This document shows positions 23,906 to 31,186 of a DNA stretch of 50,949 nt, one piece after another. How positions within the stretch are numbered: position 1 is the first letter of the stretch; each line of letters starts with the position of its first letter. Made by a program: the position numbers and the translations under genes. Under the pieces are notes generated by a model. It worked only from the letters and a program-made list of their open reading frames with translations, was not told the DNA's origin and made no database searches. The stretch spans positions 1 to 50,949 of the forward strand of contig JBOGUF010000210.1 in NCBI GenBank assembly GCA_050696075.1, written 5' to 3'. This DNA is from JBOGUF01 sp050696075. Its GTDB lineage: Bacteria > Chloroflexota > Chloroflexia > Thermomicrobiales > UBA6265.

Positions 23906-24876
23906 TGCCGAACGTCCGTCAGATCACCGGCATTGATCGACGACGCCTTGCCCACGACCCGCGCCCGCCGTCCGACGATGCTCTGGTCGATCACCGCGCG
24001 CTCAATCGCCGCTTCTTCCTCGACGATTGAGTCGCGCACGATCGCATCCCGGATCACCGCGCCGGGCCCCACGCTCGCGTACGGCCCGACCACCGCGCGC
24101 TCCAGCGTTGCATCCTCCGCGATTACTGACGGTTGGATCACGATCGCCGTCTCCCGCCGGTCGTCGCGTGTCGATTGCCGGTCGAGCAAGTAGCGATTCG
24201 TCGCCAGGAGCGCCTCGGCGTTGCCACAGTCTTCCCAGGCGGTGACCATGGCCGGGACGACTTTTTTACCGGCGTCGATCATGAGCTGAATTGCGTCGGC
24301 GATAAAATACTCGTTCTTCAACGTAATGCCACGCGCCATCTGCTCCTCGATGGCACCAAACAAGTCCGGCATGTGCTTGAAGTAATAGATGCCGATCACG
24401 GCAAGCTTCGAGATAGGCTCTTGCGGCTTCTCCACCAGCCTGACGATGCGGCCGTTCTCCACGACGGCAACGCCAAGTGCCGATGGATCCTCGACCTCCT
24501 TGCAGTACATGACGACGTCGGCGTCGACCGTCGCCAGGTCCGAGAAGTCGGCTTCGAAGATCATGTCCGGAAAGAGGATCAAGGCATCGCCCGCAACAAC
24601 GTCGCGGGTGCGGATAATGGCGTCCGTCTGTCCGCGCATCTCCGGCTGTGCGACAAATTCCATCGGCAGATCGTAGTTCGCGGTCGCCCATTCCTCGATC
24701 TGCTCGCCGAGGAATCCGGTGATGAAGACGAGCTTGTCGGGTTCGACCTGCATCACGCGATCGAGCACGTGCGCCAACATCGGCTTGCCGCCCACGCTGA
24801 CCAGCGGCTTCGGCTTGCTCCACGTTTGCGGGCGCAACCTCGTTCCCAGCCCTGCTACCGGTAGAATGACGTCCAC
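23902..24876 (-). CDS. Sugar-phosphate nucleotidyltransferase with left-handed beta-helix tail
   Basis: A 324-residue NTP-transferase: PVAGLGTRLRPQTWSKPKPL is the nucleotide-binding signature, followed by GKPMLAHVLDRV, RGQTDAIIRT and LFPDMIFEADF. The C-terminal third (about 235-310) shows hexapeptide-like repeats (VIAEDATLERAVVGPYAS, AVIRDAIVRDSIVEEEA), a left-handed beta-helix as in RmlA-long or mannose-1-phosphate guanylyltransferase relatives. It would make an NDP-sugar for envelope glycans; the exact sugar cannot be read. The start is GTG 24876 with GGAGG five bases upstream. It leads the operon ending in prmA and possibly DUF512. Confidence 0.88.
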   Translation of the reverse strand: MDVILPVAGLGTRLRPQTWSKPKPLVSVGGKPMLAHVLDRVMQVEPDKLVFITGFLGEQIEEWATANYDLPMEFVAQPEMRGQTDAIIRTRDVVAGDALILFPDMIFEADFSDLATVDADVVMYCKEVEDPSALGVAVVENGRIVRLVEKPQEPISKLAVIGIYYFKHMPDLFGAIEEQMARGITLKNEYFIADAIQLMIDAGKKVVPAMVTAWEDCGNAEALLATNRYLLDRQSTRDDRRETAIVIQPSVIAEDATLERAVVGPYASVGPGAVIRDAIVRDSIVEEEAAIERAVIDQSIVGRRARVVGKASSINAGDLTDVRQ

Positions 24877-24937
24877 TCGCGCCTCCGTCTGTGCTTCTCG
24901 CTCGGCGGCGTGCCGTCTGCACAGCGCGGCACGCGGC

Positions 24938-24943
24938 TACAAT
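24938..24943 (+). promoter_or_regulatory. -10 element before the small coiled-coil gene
   Basis: TACAAT lies about 80 bases upstream of the TTG start, in the 145-base divergent gap. No clear -35 is present. The predicted RNA start is near 24950. Confidence 0.4.
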
Positions 24944-25021
24944 CTACCATCGTTCGCGACGAATTCATGCCGCGCGAGCGCGTCAAACTCAATACCAAGT
25001 CCCGACAGCAAGGAGGGTGAT

Positions 25022-25252
25022 TTGAGCCTCGGATTGAGTAAACAGGAGTTGCAAGCTGAGGTCGAGCGCCTCATGGCCCGGCTCGACGAAGCGCAGGAGG
25101 ACGCCGATCAGTTGGGACAATATGGAGACCTTATGCGGATGACGGCCGCGGTCGCCTTCCAGCGCGCCGCCGATCTGATCGCGGCGAACAATCGCCGAAT
25201 CGAGCAACAACTTCGTGAAGCAGGAATCAGCTTCGATCACAAAGCGAACTGA
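25022..25252 (+). CDS. Small coiled-coil protein, function unknown
   Basis: A 76-residue soluble protein, almost entirely helical with heptad-like spacing (LSKQELQAEVERLMARL, then RMTAAVAFQRAADLIAANN). An excellent Shine-Dalgarno AAGGAGGGTGAT ends directly before the TTG start at 25022, which is strong evidence that it is translated. It has no Cys and no signal peptide. I do not recognise a family. It stands alone between the divergent nucleotidyltransferase gene and the convergent tRNA-Glu gene. Confidence 0.75.
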   Translation: MSLGLSKQELQAEVERLMARLDEAQEDADQLGQYGDLMRMTAAVAFQRAADLIAANNRRIEQQLREAGISFDHKAN

Positions 25253-25277
25253 TGGGCAGTCGAAGGAAAGGGGAGGG

Positions 25278-25351
25278 TACCCCCAGCGGGATTCGAACCC
25301 GCGATCTTCACCTTGAAAGGGTGACGTCCTAGGCCGCTAGACTATGGGGGC
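25278..25351 (-). tRNA. tRNA-Glu(TTC)
   Basis: The acceptor GCCCCCA pairs with TGGGGGT (G-T at 1-72). The anticodon stem TCACC/GGTGA encloses CTTTCAA, giving anticodon TTC. The T-arm is GCGGGTTCGAATCCCGC. The discriminator is A and the genome continues CCC, so CCA is not encoded. It stands alone, transcribed from its own promoter just past the end of comEC. Confidence 0.96.
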
Positions 25352-25363
25352 ATACCACGAGAA

Positions 25364-25393
25364 ACAGTACCGCGCACGACGCCTCAGTGTCAA
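25364..25393 (-). promoter_or_regulatory. Promoter of tRNA-Glu
   Basis: On the minus strand TTGACA (25388-25393) begins right after the comEC stop codon, and TACTGT (25364-25369) follows 18 bases later. The predicted start is near 25357, six bases before the tRNA. Confidence 0.75.
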
Positions 25394-26908
25394 TCAAATC
25401 ATCCCCGCCGCGATCCACCCACCGACCGCGCCAACCAAGGCACTCCCGATCACCACAGCGACCGATTCCTGGTTCGCCACCGCCACTCGCCACCACCGGC
25501 TGACCGCCTGCCGACTCTCGGCGCTCATCATCGCCACGCCGCCAACGCTGATGGCTATGACGACGATTCGACCCATCGGTCCCACCGCTCCGGTGCGAAC
25601 GGTCGCGTCTGACGATCGCCCCAGAATGTCGACGACCGCGATCACGTACCCACTTCCGATCCCCGCGACCATGGCCACGGCCGTTCCGAGCATGGCTGAC
25701 ACCGCGAACAGCATCGAGGCGACGAGAGCGAGCGCGAACGAGACCGATGCCGCCGGCGCAACAAGCATATTGGCTGGTAGCGATGTCCATGACACCGTGC
25801 CAAACGCGGGCACCAGAATGGCGACTGTCGCGATCTGCGCGGCGGAGACGGAGAGTGCCGCGTATCGGAACCGTCCGAAGGTTCCAGACTGACCTCCTCC
25901 GCTAAGAACCAGCACGAGCGCAAGCGACGCGGCAACCGACAGCTGAAATGCGAGCCGATGAACGTCTTCCGGACGAACCAGAACCTGCATCGCCGCCGCG
26001 AGCACGATCAGTGTGACGAAATCCGGCCGGCGACCCAGGCGAGCGGCCAGGACCGCTAAGGTGGCGACGATTGCGGCCCGGACGACAGGCGGCTCCAATC
26101 CGACGAGCACGGCGTAGGCCCAGATGACTAAACCGATCACGATCAGCCACGGCGACCAGTGTCGCAGCCCAAATCGACGGCCAGCCCCAACCACAATCAG
26201 TAACAACAGCGCGATGTTGGCGCCGCTGACCGCGGTCAAGTGGGTCGTACCCGTAGCGATGAAGCGATCATTACGCTCCTTCGAGAGTCGCGCGTCATCA
26301 CCGGTGACGAACCCTGAGAGCAAGATGCCGCGATCACCAGGAACAGCCGCCTGCAGCCGATCGCGGATTGTCCCGGCCAGATCATCGACCGTGCGTCGCC
26401 ACCCCGTGCCAACCGCGTCGATCTCCACGCGACGCGCGAAGCCCGTTCCGTCGATGCCATCGGCAGCCAGATAGCCCGCGAATCCCGGCTCGACCTGCTC
26501 AAGCGGCTCAAATGATCCCGATACGAAGACACGATCCTGCCGCCCAACCGTCGGGTGGACGCCGCCGGTGACCCACAGTCGGAGCGTCGCCCGCTGCCAT
26601 TGACCACCGATTAGCGCCTCCTTCACGTCGACGACAAACGATTGCGACGTGGCGCGGGTCGCCGCCACTGAATCCACGTCGCCTCGCACCGCGACGAGCT
26701 CGCCATCGGGGAATACAGGCGCCGCCGAGCGCGTTTCATAACCGCGGAGCACCCCAGCCGTCGTCGCCAAGAGAATTACGATCGCCAGCGCGGCCGACCA
26801 TTGCCGCGCATACCAAAGCACCACGCCAATGACGATCGCGGCCACGATCGCGGGGACACCAAAAGCGACTCCGGCGACGACAGCGCAGCCAACCCAGACG
26901 CCGCTCAC
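25394..26908 (-). CDS. comEC: ComEC/Rec2-type DNA-uptake channel protein, short form
   Basis: Membrane channel for single-stranded DNA entry in natural transformation. The protein (504 residues) has an N-terminal pair of membrane helices and an OB-like soluble segment (about 65-165, VRGDVDSV to FVSGSFEPL). The Competence domain follows with GFVTGDDARL, HLTAVSGANIALLLLIV, LEPPVVRAAIVATLAVLA and many further helices. It ends after the membrane part: the C-terminal metallo-beta-lactamase-like domain of full-length (about 750-residue) ComEC is absent. The GTG start overlaps the comEA stop by four bases. Its stop codon adjoins the tRNA-Glu promoter. Confidence 0.9.
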   Translation of the reverse strand: MSGVWVGCAVVAGVAFGVPAIVAAIVIGVVLWYARQWSAALAIVILLATTAGVLRGYETRSAAPVFPDGELVAVRGDVDSVAATRATSQSFVVDVKEALIGGQWQRATLRLWVTGGVHPTVGRQDRVFVSGSFEPLEQVEPGFAGYLAADGIDGTGFARRVEIDAVGTGWRRTVDDLAGTIRDRLQAAVPGDRGILLSGFVTGDDARLSKERNDRFIATGTTHLTAVSGANIALLLLIVVGAGRRFGLRHWSPWLIVIGLVIWAYAVLVGLEPPVVRAAIVATLAVLAARLGRRPDFVTLIVLAAAMQVLVRPEDVHRLAFQLSVAASLALVLVLSGGGQSGTFGRFRYAALSVSAAQIATVAILVPAFGTVSWTSLPANMLVAPAASVSFALALVASMLFAVSAMLGTAVAMVAGIGSGYVIAVVDILGRSSDATVRTGAVGPMGRIVVIAISVGGVAMMSAESRQAVSRWWRVAVANQESVAVVIGSALVGAVGGWIAAGMI

Positions 26909-27498
26909 GGTCCGACCGACACGAACGGGCGGATTTCGTCCACCATGCGCGCGGAGATGCCCTGGACGTCATCGAGTTGGTCAATCGATCGAAATGGGCC
27001 ATTTTCGGCCCGATAGGCCACGATCCGATCCGCCAGCGACGGTCCGATCCCCGGCAAGGCGTCGAGTTCCTCCGCACTGGCCGTATTGAGATCGATCAGA
27101 CCGCCTGAAGCGGCGGGAGGTATCGGAATCCGCGGCTCAACTGTTGCCGGCGGCGGGTCACTCATGCGGGGAACGACCACGCGCTCTTCGTCGCGCAAGC
27201 GGCGGGCGAGGTTGACTTCGCGTAAATCCGCATCATCCGCTGGACCGCCCGCGACCTCAATCGCGTCGCGAACCCGCGCTTCGCCTCGAAGGTCATATGC
27301 GCCCGGCGTCGCTACCGCGCCCTCGACGGAGACGACGATGGTCGACGCGGCTTGCGGATCGAGGATGACGATCTCCAGCTGACGCCGGTCGTCCCAGATT
27401 TGAGCGACCAGAAACGCCAAGATGGCCGCGCCGGCCATCGCCAGCGCTGCCACGCCAAGGATCGGCACACGACGTTCGGAGCCGTGGGATGGGTCCAT
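26905..27498 (-). CDS. comEA: ComEA-type DNA receptor
   Basis: A 197-residue surface DNA-binding protein for transformation. One N-terminal membrane helix (about 13-34, LGVAALAMAGAAILAFLVA) anchors it. An SLBB-like domain (about 52-110, VVSVEGAVATPGAYDL) follows, then a Pro-rich linker. The C-terminal helix-hairpin-helix domain (about 133-195) has the signatures LIDLNTASAEELDALPGIGP and SIDQLDDVQGISARMV. This is the Gram-positive layout (membrane anchor, oligomerisation domain, HhH). ATG 27498 has AGGGG upstream. It is the first gene of the comEA-comEC operon, divergent from mfd. Confidence 0.93.
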   Translation of the reverse strand: MDPSHGSERRVPILGVAALAMAGAAILAFLVAQIWDDRRQLEIVILDPQAASTIVVSVEGAVATPGAYDLRGEARVRDAIEVAGGPADDADLREVNLARRLRDEERVVVPRMSDPPPATVEPRIPIPPAASGGLIDLNTASAEELDALPGIGPSLADRIVAYRAENGPFRSIDQLDDVQGISARMVDEIRPFVSVGP

Positions 27499-27616
27499 TT
27501 TCCCCTCATCTGTTCGCCCCTATCTTGGCAGTTGGCGGCGCCGTGGACAAGAGCGAGCGGTGGTACACTCGCTGCACGGTACGGGAGGGCTAAGCGAGCC
27601 CATCCCGCTTTTCGCG

Positions 27617-27646
27617 TTGCCTGAACATCGAGGCCATCGCGATAAT
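27617..27646 (+). promoter_or_regulatory. Promoter of mfd
   Basis: TTGCCT (27617-27622) and GATAAT (27641-27646) are 18 bases apart. The predicted start near 27653 rules out a long N-terminal extension and favours ATG 27671 as the mfd start. The other half of this 172-base gap would hold the comEA promoter; a weak minus-strand TTGTCC-17-CAAGAT pair can be read there. Confidence 0.6.
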
Positions 27647-27670
27647 CAGCCCACCATGGAGCATCTGTCC

Positions 27671-30600
27671 ATGAGCTTGAGTAATCTACTTGCTCCAATT
27701 TGCGAGACACCCGGCGTCGCCGACGTGCTGCGGAAGATCGAACAAGGAACCCGCGCAATCCCCGTTTCCGATCTGCCCACCTCAGCCCGTCCGGCCCTCA
27801 TCGCGGCGGTGCTCTCCTCGACGAGCCGACCCACGTTCGTCGTAACGACTCGCCAAGATCGGGCCGACTCGCTCTGCGCGGCAATCAACGAATACCTGCC
27901 TAGGAACCGATACGCCGCGCTCTGGCCCAGCCCGGACGGGCTGCCCTACGAGCAGTTGCCGTTCGACCTCGATGTCTCGACCCGGCGCGTCGCCCTCCTC
28001 GATCGCCTCACGCACGGAGAGCGATCGCATCCGACCCCAGTCGTCGTTTCGGCCCGTGGCCTCATCCAAATCCTGATGCCGCCGGCCGATTTGGAGGCGC
28101 ACGCGAGAGTTCTTCGCACCGGGGATCGGCTCGACGTCGACTCGCTCCTTTCGTGGGCCACACTGCAGGGCTACGCAATCACGCCCCTCGTCCAGGAACC
28201 CGGCACGATTGCCCGCCGCGGCGGCATCGTCGACATCTTTCCACCCGCCGCCGAGCATCCGATCCGTGTCGACCTGTTCGGCGACGAAATTGAGAGCATC
28301 CGCGCCTTCAATCCCTCCAGCCAGCGCAGCGAGCAGCGTCTCGCCTCCGTGCGCCTGCTACCGCCGACCGAGCTGCCGCTCTGGCGGCTACCCGAGGCGG
28401 CGCGTGCCATCGCCACACTTGAACGCTCCGGTTTACGCGCGGAAGTGGCGGCGGAGTGGGAGCGAATGATCGAGAAGATGGAGTCCGGCGCAACGCCGGC
28501 GTCAGTTGATCTCTTCGCGCCTTATCTCCTCGACATTCCGACCACGCTCCTAGACTACCTGCCGTCAGCCGGCCTACTCATCGTCGACGAACCATCCTCC
28601 GTACGGCTCGCCGGCACGCAACTCGAAGCGCAAGCAATCGAGCTCGTCGCCGGGTTCGTGGCAAACGGCGAACTGCCGCCGGGTCTCGAACTCCCGGTGG
28701 CGGCTTGGTCCGCGATCGATCGCGACATGACCCGCCGTCAGCGCCTGATAGTTGGTCAGGCAACCGCGGGCAGCCGAGCCGAGCCAGTCAGCCTGGCCGA
28801 CGTCATCGACGCCCCGGTCTACGCCGGTCGCCTCGCCCGCATGATCGAGGACGTCGGCGAGCGGCTCGACGGCGGCTGGCGCGTCGTCATGGCGACAGAT
28901 CAGGTCGACCGCATCACCGATCTGTTCGAAGAACAGGACATCTTCCCGCGCAAAGATCTTCGGCGCGACCATGCCGAACCGGCGCCACTCGACCCCGGCG
29001 CGCTCGATATCCGCGCCTCGGACCTCGACGGCGGCTGGATGATTCCGTCAGCGCGGACAATGGTGCTCTCCGACCTCGAGCTCTTCGGGTTCCGGAAGCA
29101 GACGCGGCGCGGCGTCCAGCGCAGCCTCGCGGACAATCTCGCGTTTGCCACGAGTCTCACGCCCGGCGAGTTCGTGGTCCATGTCGATTACGGCATCGCC
29201 AAGTTCCTCGGCCTGACCCGCATCGAACACGGCGGCGTGGAACGCGAATACCTCTGGCTCGAATACGCCAAAGGCGACAAGCTCTACGTTCCGGTGGACC
29301 AGAGTGACCGTGTTGCGCGCTACGGTTCCGGCGGCGTAGACCCGGTCGTCACCCGACTCGGCACCGGTGAGTGGGCCAGGGTCAAGCGCAACGTGCGCCG
29401 GGCCGTGCGCGAGATGGCATTCGAGCTCGTTCAGCTCTACGCCACTCGTGAAACGAACGAAGGCTTCGCCTTCCCCGAGGATTCGACGTGGGATCTTGAG
29501 CTGGCCGAGTCGTTCCCCTACGCCGAGACGCCCGACCAGCGACGCGCCATCGACGACGTCCGCTCCGATCTGGAGACGGCCCGACCGATGGATCGCCTCG
29601 TCTGCGGCGACGTCGGATTCGGTAAGACCGAAGTCGCGCTACGGTCCGCATTCAAAGCCGTCAACGCCGGCAAGCAAGTCGCGGTCCTCGTGCCGACGAC
29701 GGTCCTGGCCCTGCAACACTTTGCCACCTTCACCCAGCGGCTCGCTCCCTTCCCGGTGCGGGTCGAGATGCTTTCCCGCCTTCGGTCACGACAGGAACAG
29801 CGCGCGGTCGTCGCCGGCCTCGCCGATGGCACCGTCGACGTCGTCATCGGTACTCACCGCCTTGTCCAACGCGACGTCAAGTTCAAGAACCTCGGCCTCG
29901 TCGTGATCGACGAGGAACAACGCTTCGGCGTCCGCCATAAGGAGTTCCTCAAACAAATTCGGGCTGAAGTGGACGTCATGACGATGAGCGCGACGCCCAT
30001 CCCGCGCACACTTCACATGTCGCTCGCCGGCATCCGCGACATCAGCGTGATCGACACCGCGCCGCGTGCTCGCCTGCCAATCCGCACCTTTGTCACCGCG
30101 TTCAGCGACAACCTGGTGCGCGAGGTGATCCTGCGCGAAATGGACCGTGGCGGCCAGGTCTTCGTCGTCCACAACCGGGTGCATAGCATCGATCAGCTTG
30201 CCCACAGACTGCGGATCCTGGTGCCCGAGGCGCGTTTCGGGGTCGGACATGGTCAGATGGCCGAGGACGTGCTCGAAGAGGTCATCCTCTCCTTTGTCCG
30301 ACATGACTACGATGTGCTCATCTCGACGACGATCATCGAGTCGGGTGTTGACATTCCCAACGTCAACACCATCATCATCGACAACGCCGATACCCTGGGT
30401 CTCACCCAGCTCTACCAGTTGCGCGGCCGCGTCGGCCGCAGCACCAACCGCGCCTACGCCTATCTCCTCTACCGGCCGGGCAAGTTACTCACCGCCGAGG
30501 CACGCGAGCGATTGGAGGCAATCCAGGAAGCAACCGAACTCGGCGCCGGCATGCGCATCGCCATGCGCGACATGGAGATCCGCGGCGCGGGCAACATCCT

Positions 30601-31162
30601 GGGCGCCGAGCAGAGCGGCCACATCGCGGCCATCGGCTACGACCTCTACATCCGCTTGCTGAGCCAGGCCGTCGACGAGATCAAGCAAGGCAAGCCGATC
30701 GCGGAGGAAGGCGCGGTCTTGCTCGACCTGCCGCTCACCGCGCTCATTCCCGCCGATTACGTCGAAGACATGGAACTGAGACTCGCCACGTACCGGCGGG
30801 TTGCCGCCGTGACCACGCCGGGCGACCTGAACGACATGCGGCAAGAACTCGAGGACCGGTTCGGCCCCATCCCGGACGAGGTCGAGCATCTCCTGGCGCT
30901 CATCGCCGTCCGCATCCGCTGCGTCGAACTCGGCATCGAATCGGTCGTCGAGCGCGAACGAGAGATTGTCATTCGGCCCGTCGATACGCGACAGATGCAG
31001 ACGTCGCGTCTTGCGCGCCACCTCGGCAAGGCGATCCGATTCACCCCAAACTCGATCCGCCTCCGACTGCCGGAACTCAGCGTGCCGTGGCAGCAGGCGC
31101 TAGACGCGGTCTTGGATGCGGTAGAGCTGACGCTGGAAGCGCGGTTGCCGGCCGCTAGCTGA
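27671..31162 (+). CDS. mfd: Transcription-repair coupling factor
   Basis: An ATP-driven translocase that removes stalled RNA polymerase and recruits UvrA. At 1163 residues it is full size. The N-terminal UvrB-homology region includes PYEQLPFDLDVSTRRVALLDRL and RRGGIVDIFPP. The RNA-polymerase-interacting domain is at about 490-590 (VHVDYGIAKFLGLTRI, YLWLEYAKGDKLYVPVDQ). Translocase motifs follow: Walker A CGDVGFGKTEVALR, Walker B VVIDEEQRFGV, MSATPIPRTLHMSL, STTIIESGVDIPNVNT and LRGRVGRS. The TRCF C-terminal domain that binds UvrA ends the protein. ATG 27671 has GGAG nine bases upstream; ATG 27656 lies almost at the predicted RNA start. Confidence 0.96.
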   Translation: MSLSNLLAPICETPGVADVLRKIEQGTRAIPVSDLPTSARPALIAAVLSSTSRPTFVVTTRQDRADSLCAAINEYLPRNRYAALWPSPDGLPYEQLPFDLDVSTRRVALLDRLTHGERSHPTPVVVSARGLIQILMPPADLEAHARVLRTGDRLDVDSLLSWATLQGYAITPLVQEPGTIARRGGIVDIFPPAAEHPIRVDLFGDEIESIRAFNPSSQRSEQRLASVRLLPPTELPLWRLPEAARAIATLERSGLRAEVAAEWERMIEKMESGATPASVDLFAPYLLDIPTTLLDYLPSAGLLIVDEPSSVRLAGTQLEAQAIELVAGFVANGELPPGLELPVAAWSAIDRDMTRRQRLIVGQATAGSRAEPVSLADVIDAPVYAGRLARMIEDVGERLDGGWRVVMATDQVDRITDLFEEQDIFPRKDLRRDHAEPAPLDPGALDIRASDLDGGWMIPSARTMVLSDLELFGFRKQTRRGVQRSLADNLAFATSLTPGEFVVHVDYGIAKFLGLTRIEHGGVEREYLWLEYAKGDKLYVPVDQSDRVARYGSGGVDPVVTRLGTGEWARVKRNVRRAVREMAFELVQLYATRETNEGFAFPEDSTWDLELAESFPYAETPDQRRAIDDVRSDLETARPMDRLVCGDVGFGKTEVALRSAFKAVNAGKQVAVLVPTTVLALQHFATFTQRLAPFPVRVEMLSRLRSRQEQRAVVAGLADGTVDVVIGTHRLVQRDVKFKNLGLVVIDEEQRFGVRHKEFLKQIRAEVDVMTMSATPIPRTLHMSLAGIRDISVIDTAPRARLPIRTFVTAFSDNLVREVILREMDRGGQVFVVHNRVHSIDQLAHRLRILVPEARFGVGHGQMAEDVLEEVILSFVRHDYDVLISTTIIESGVDIPNVNTIIIDNADTLGLTQLYQLRGRVGRSTNRAYAYLLYRPGKLLTAEARERLEAIQEATELGAGMRIAMRDMEIRGAGNILGAEQSGHIAAIGYDLYIRLLSQAVDEIKQGKPIAEEGAVLLDLPLTALIPADYVEDMELRLATYRRVAAVTTPGDLNDMRQELEDRFGPIPDEVEHLLALIAVRIRCVELGIESVVEREREIVIRPVDTRQMQTSRLARHLGKAIRFTPNSIRLRLPELSVPWQQALDAVLDAVELTLEARLPAAS

Positions 31163-31186
31163 CGTCTGCCGCCGCGCTGATCTCCA

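Noticed and set aside
24911..24933. Inverted repeat GTGCCG / CGGCAC in the gap upstream of the small coiled-coil gene
   Set aside because: It is short (six pairs), with an eleven-base loop and no U-run, and is upstream of the candidate -10; too weak to call an operator or terminator.
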